Under the pieces are notes generated by a model. The model was not told where the DNA came from. It saw only the letters and a list, made by a program, of their open reading frames with translations, and searched no databases. Positions 62,851 through 64,000 of a DNA stretch of 64,000 nt are shown here, in pieces. Each line of letters begins with the position of its first letter. Position 1 is the first letter of the stretch. A program made the translations under genes and the position numbers. The stretch comes from Pseudomonas fluorescens (GTDB lineage Bacteria; Pseudomonadota; Gammaproteobacteria; Pseudomonadales; Pseudomonadaceae), in NCBI RefSeq assembly GCF_001307155.1, contig NZ_CP012830.1, positions 6,012,501-6,076,500 of the forward strand, in the 5' to 3' direction.

Positions 62851-62905
62851 CTGCCTAGGCAGGGAAAGTATGTCCAGATATTACTGCTTAGGCAGCGAAT
62901 GTCAA
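62851..62905 (-). promoter_or_regulatory. Promoter with two MarR-type operators
   Basis: On the minus strand TTGACA (62905-62900), 16-base gap, TAATAT (62883-62878). Palindrome CTGCCTAAGCAG (62895-62884) fills the gap between -35 and -10. A second, perfect palindrome CTGCCTAGGCAG (62862-62851) lies downstream of the start point. Centres are 33 bases apart, about three helix turns. Confidence 0.85.
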
Positions 62906-62965
62906 CGCAATAGTTAGGAGGCTTTGTAATTAGCTGATAAATGGCGGGAATAAGATCGCAATCAT

Positions 62966-63090
62966 TGTGGCGAGGGGGCTTGTCGAAACGCCGCACCGCC
63001 CCGTTCGGGTGCGCAGCAGCCGTCGATATCAAAATCGACGTGTGCCTGAACGAATGTGATTGCAGATTTGGGGCAAGCCCCCTCGCCACA
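62966..63090. repeat. REPIN between marR promoter and tamB
   Basis: Arms TGTGGCGAGGGGGCTTG (62966-62982) and CAAGCCCCCTCGCCACA (63074-63090), with inner inverted segments such as GTCGATATCAAAATCGAC. Confidence 0.85.
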
Positions 63091-63116
63091 GGGAGCGGCC
63101 CCAATCGGGGACGGGC

Positions 63117-64000
63117 TTAGAAATCCCGTTTGTAGAAGATATCCAGCGAACTGGCGATGCCGCTGGCGGCTTCCAGGTAGACCATTTTGCTCAGTTTGTA
63201 GCGCAAGGCGATGGTGTTGGCCGGTTCGAATACGCCGACGCCGTAACGCAAACTGAGTTTCTCGGAGAGGTTGCCGCTGGCCACCACGCTGGTGGTGGTG
63301 CCGCTGCCCTGGGTGTCGAGCTGGAAGTCCTGAATGCCCAGATCCTTGGCCAGACTGCCGGTCAGATCGGAACTGCCCATCAAGCCCAGTCCCAACGCAG
63401 CTTGAGCCAGCATGTTGTTGTCTTCGCCGTTGCTGGTCAGCGGACGCCCGAGCACCAGATAGGACAATGCCTGTTCCTGGCTCATCGCCGGTTCCGAGAA
63501 GATCTGCGTGGTCGGCTGCTCGGCGCTGCCGCTCAGGCGAATACCGGCGATCACGTCGTCGGTCTGGCGCACCGCTTCGATGTCCAGATACGGCTGATCG
63601 ATGGGCCCGGCGAACAGCAGCCGCGCTCGCCGTACCGTCAGGCGCTGGCCGTACGCACGATAACGGCCATCGTTGAGCCAGAGCTCGCCGCGGGTGTCCA
63701 TGTTGTCACCGATGTGCACATGACCTTGCAGGTTCGCCGTCAGGCCGAACCCGGTAAAGCTGAGCTTGTCCTCACCAACCGCCACATCGATGTCCATCGC
63801 CATGGCCATCGGCGGTTTGCCCGCTTCGGTCTGGTGACCGACGATCACCGTGTCATCGGAGACCTTGACCGTTGATGGCGGCAACTCACGCACGGTGATT
63901 TCGCCCTTGGGCACCTGCACCTTGCCGACAATCGCCAGTTTGTCGTTGTTGATCGAGATTTTCAGGTCCGGCGCCACTTCCAGCACGGCGTACGGCTCGA
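63117..64000 (-). CDS. tamB: Translocation and assembly module subunit TamB (C-terminal part)
   Basis: The reading frame stays open to the window edge, so this is the C-terminal part (294 residues visible) of a larger protein. TamB spans the periplasm and, with the outer-membrane partner TamA, helps envelope assembly and lipid transport. DUF490 features: beta-rich GKVQVPKGEITVRELPPSTV, QGHVHIGDNMDTRGELWLND and the signature AMSQEQALSYLVLGRPL (the partner-binding domain), ending with aromatic DIFYKRDF. A GTG at 63986 is internal, not the start. tamA would lie beyond this gene. Confidence 0.9.
   Translation of the reverse strand, partial: EPYAVLEVAPDLKISINNDKLAIVGKVQVPKGEITVRELPPSTVKVSDDTVIVGHQTEAGKPPMAMAMDIDVAVGEDKLSFTGFGLTANLQGHVHIGDNMDTRGELWLNDGRYRAYGQRLTVRRARLLFAGPIDQPYLDIEAVRQTDDVIAGIRLSGSAEQPTTQIFSEPAMSQEQALSYLVLGRPLTSNGEDNNMLAQAALGLGLMGSSDLTGSLAKDLGIQDFQLDTQGSGTTTSVVASGNLSEKLSLRYGVGVFEPANTIALRYKLSKMVYLEAASGIASSLDIFYKRDF

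Overview
This window looks like core chromosome of a fluorescent Pseudomonas (P. fluorescens group). Protein sequences read as pseudomonad throughout. The gene order cysG-serS-crcB-rarA-lolA-ftsK / trxB-aat-bpt-infA-clpA-clpS-cspD-icd-idh-nudix-mnmA-hflD-purB-...-aceA-nuoA-N follows the order I know from P. aeruginosa around PA2605-PA2649. REP/REPIN palindromes typical of the group sit between genes. No tRNA, rRNA, prophage or CRISPR array was seen.

Layout. 0-7 kb: an AA10 lytic polysaccharide monooxygenase with no signal peptide, a GNAT enzyme, small unknown proteins, a DUF1275 membrane protein, the tusDCBE sulfur-relay operon ending in a TrpD2/YbiB-like gene, and a glutathionyl-hydroquinone reductase. 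7-15 kb, minus strand: siroheme synthase, SerRS, fluoride exporter, RarA, LolA and FtsK. 15-22 kb: thioredoxin reductase, then an N-degron module (Aat, Bpt, ClpA, ClpS) enclosing IF-1 and a 1.2-kb gene-free repeat block. 22-35 kb: CspD, two unrelated NADP isocitrate dehydrogenases transcribed apart, a Nudix enzyme, MnmA, HflD, PurB, a ribosomal-protein oxygenase, a second GNAT, an orphan secretin-N-domain-like protein and isocitrate lyase. 35-50.5 kb: the complete 13-gene nuo operon for respiratory complex I, with nuoC and nuoD fused. 50.5-51.5 kb: a small accessory island with a remnant antitoxin gene and a Phd/VapC-type pair whose toxin has lost one catalytic acid. 51.5-56 kb: CysRS, GlnRS, cyclophilin B and LpxH. 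56.3-58.0 kb: an intact IS1182-family element between two arms of a REP palindrome. 58-63 kb: a MarR-controlled tripartite EmrAB-type efflux operon with clear promoter and operators. The window ends inside a TamB-like gene.

Most genes are housekeeping and their functions are secure. The best candidate for something undescribed is the block at 18,003-19,114. It holds two diverged ~300-bp repeats facing each other, in which several long stems are kept by paired base changes, with a 73-bp tandem repeat between them and a TTGGGG tract that could form a G-quadruplex at the outer edge. Other points for a second look are the leaderless LPMO, the E-to-K change in the PIN toxin, overlapping hairpins in the cspD leader, a hairpin inside the nuo operon and the paired MarR operators.
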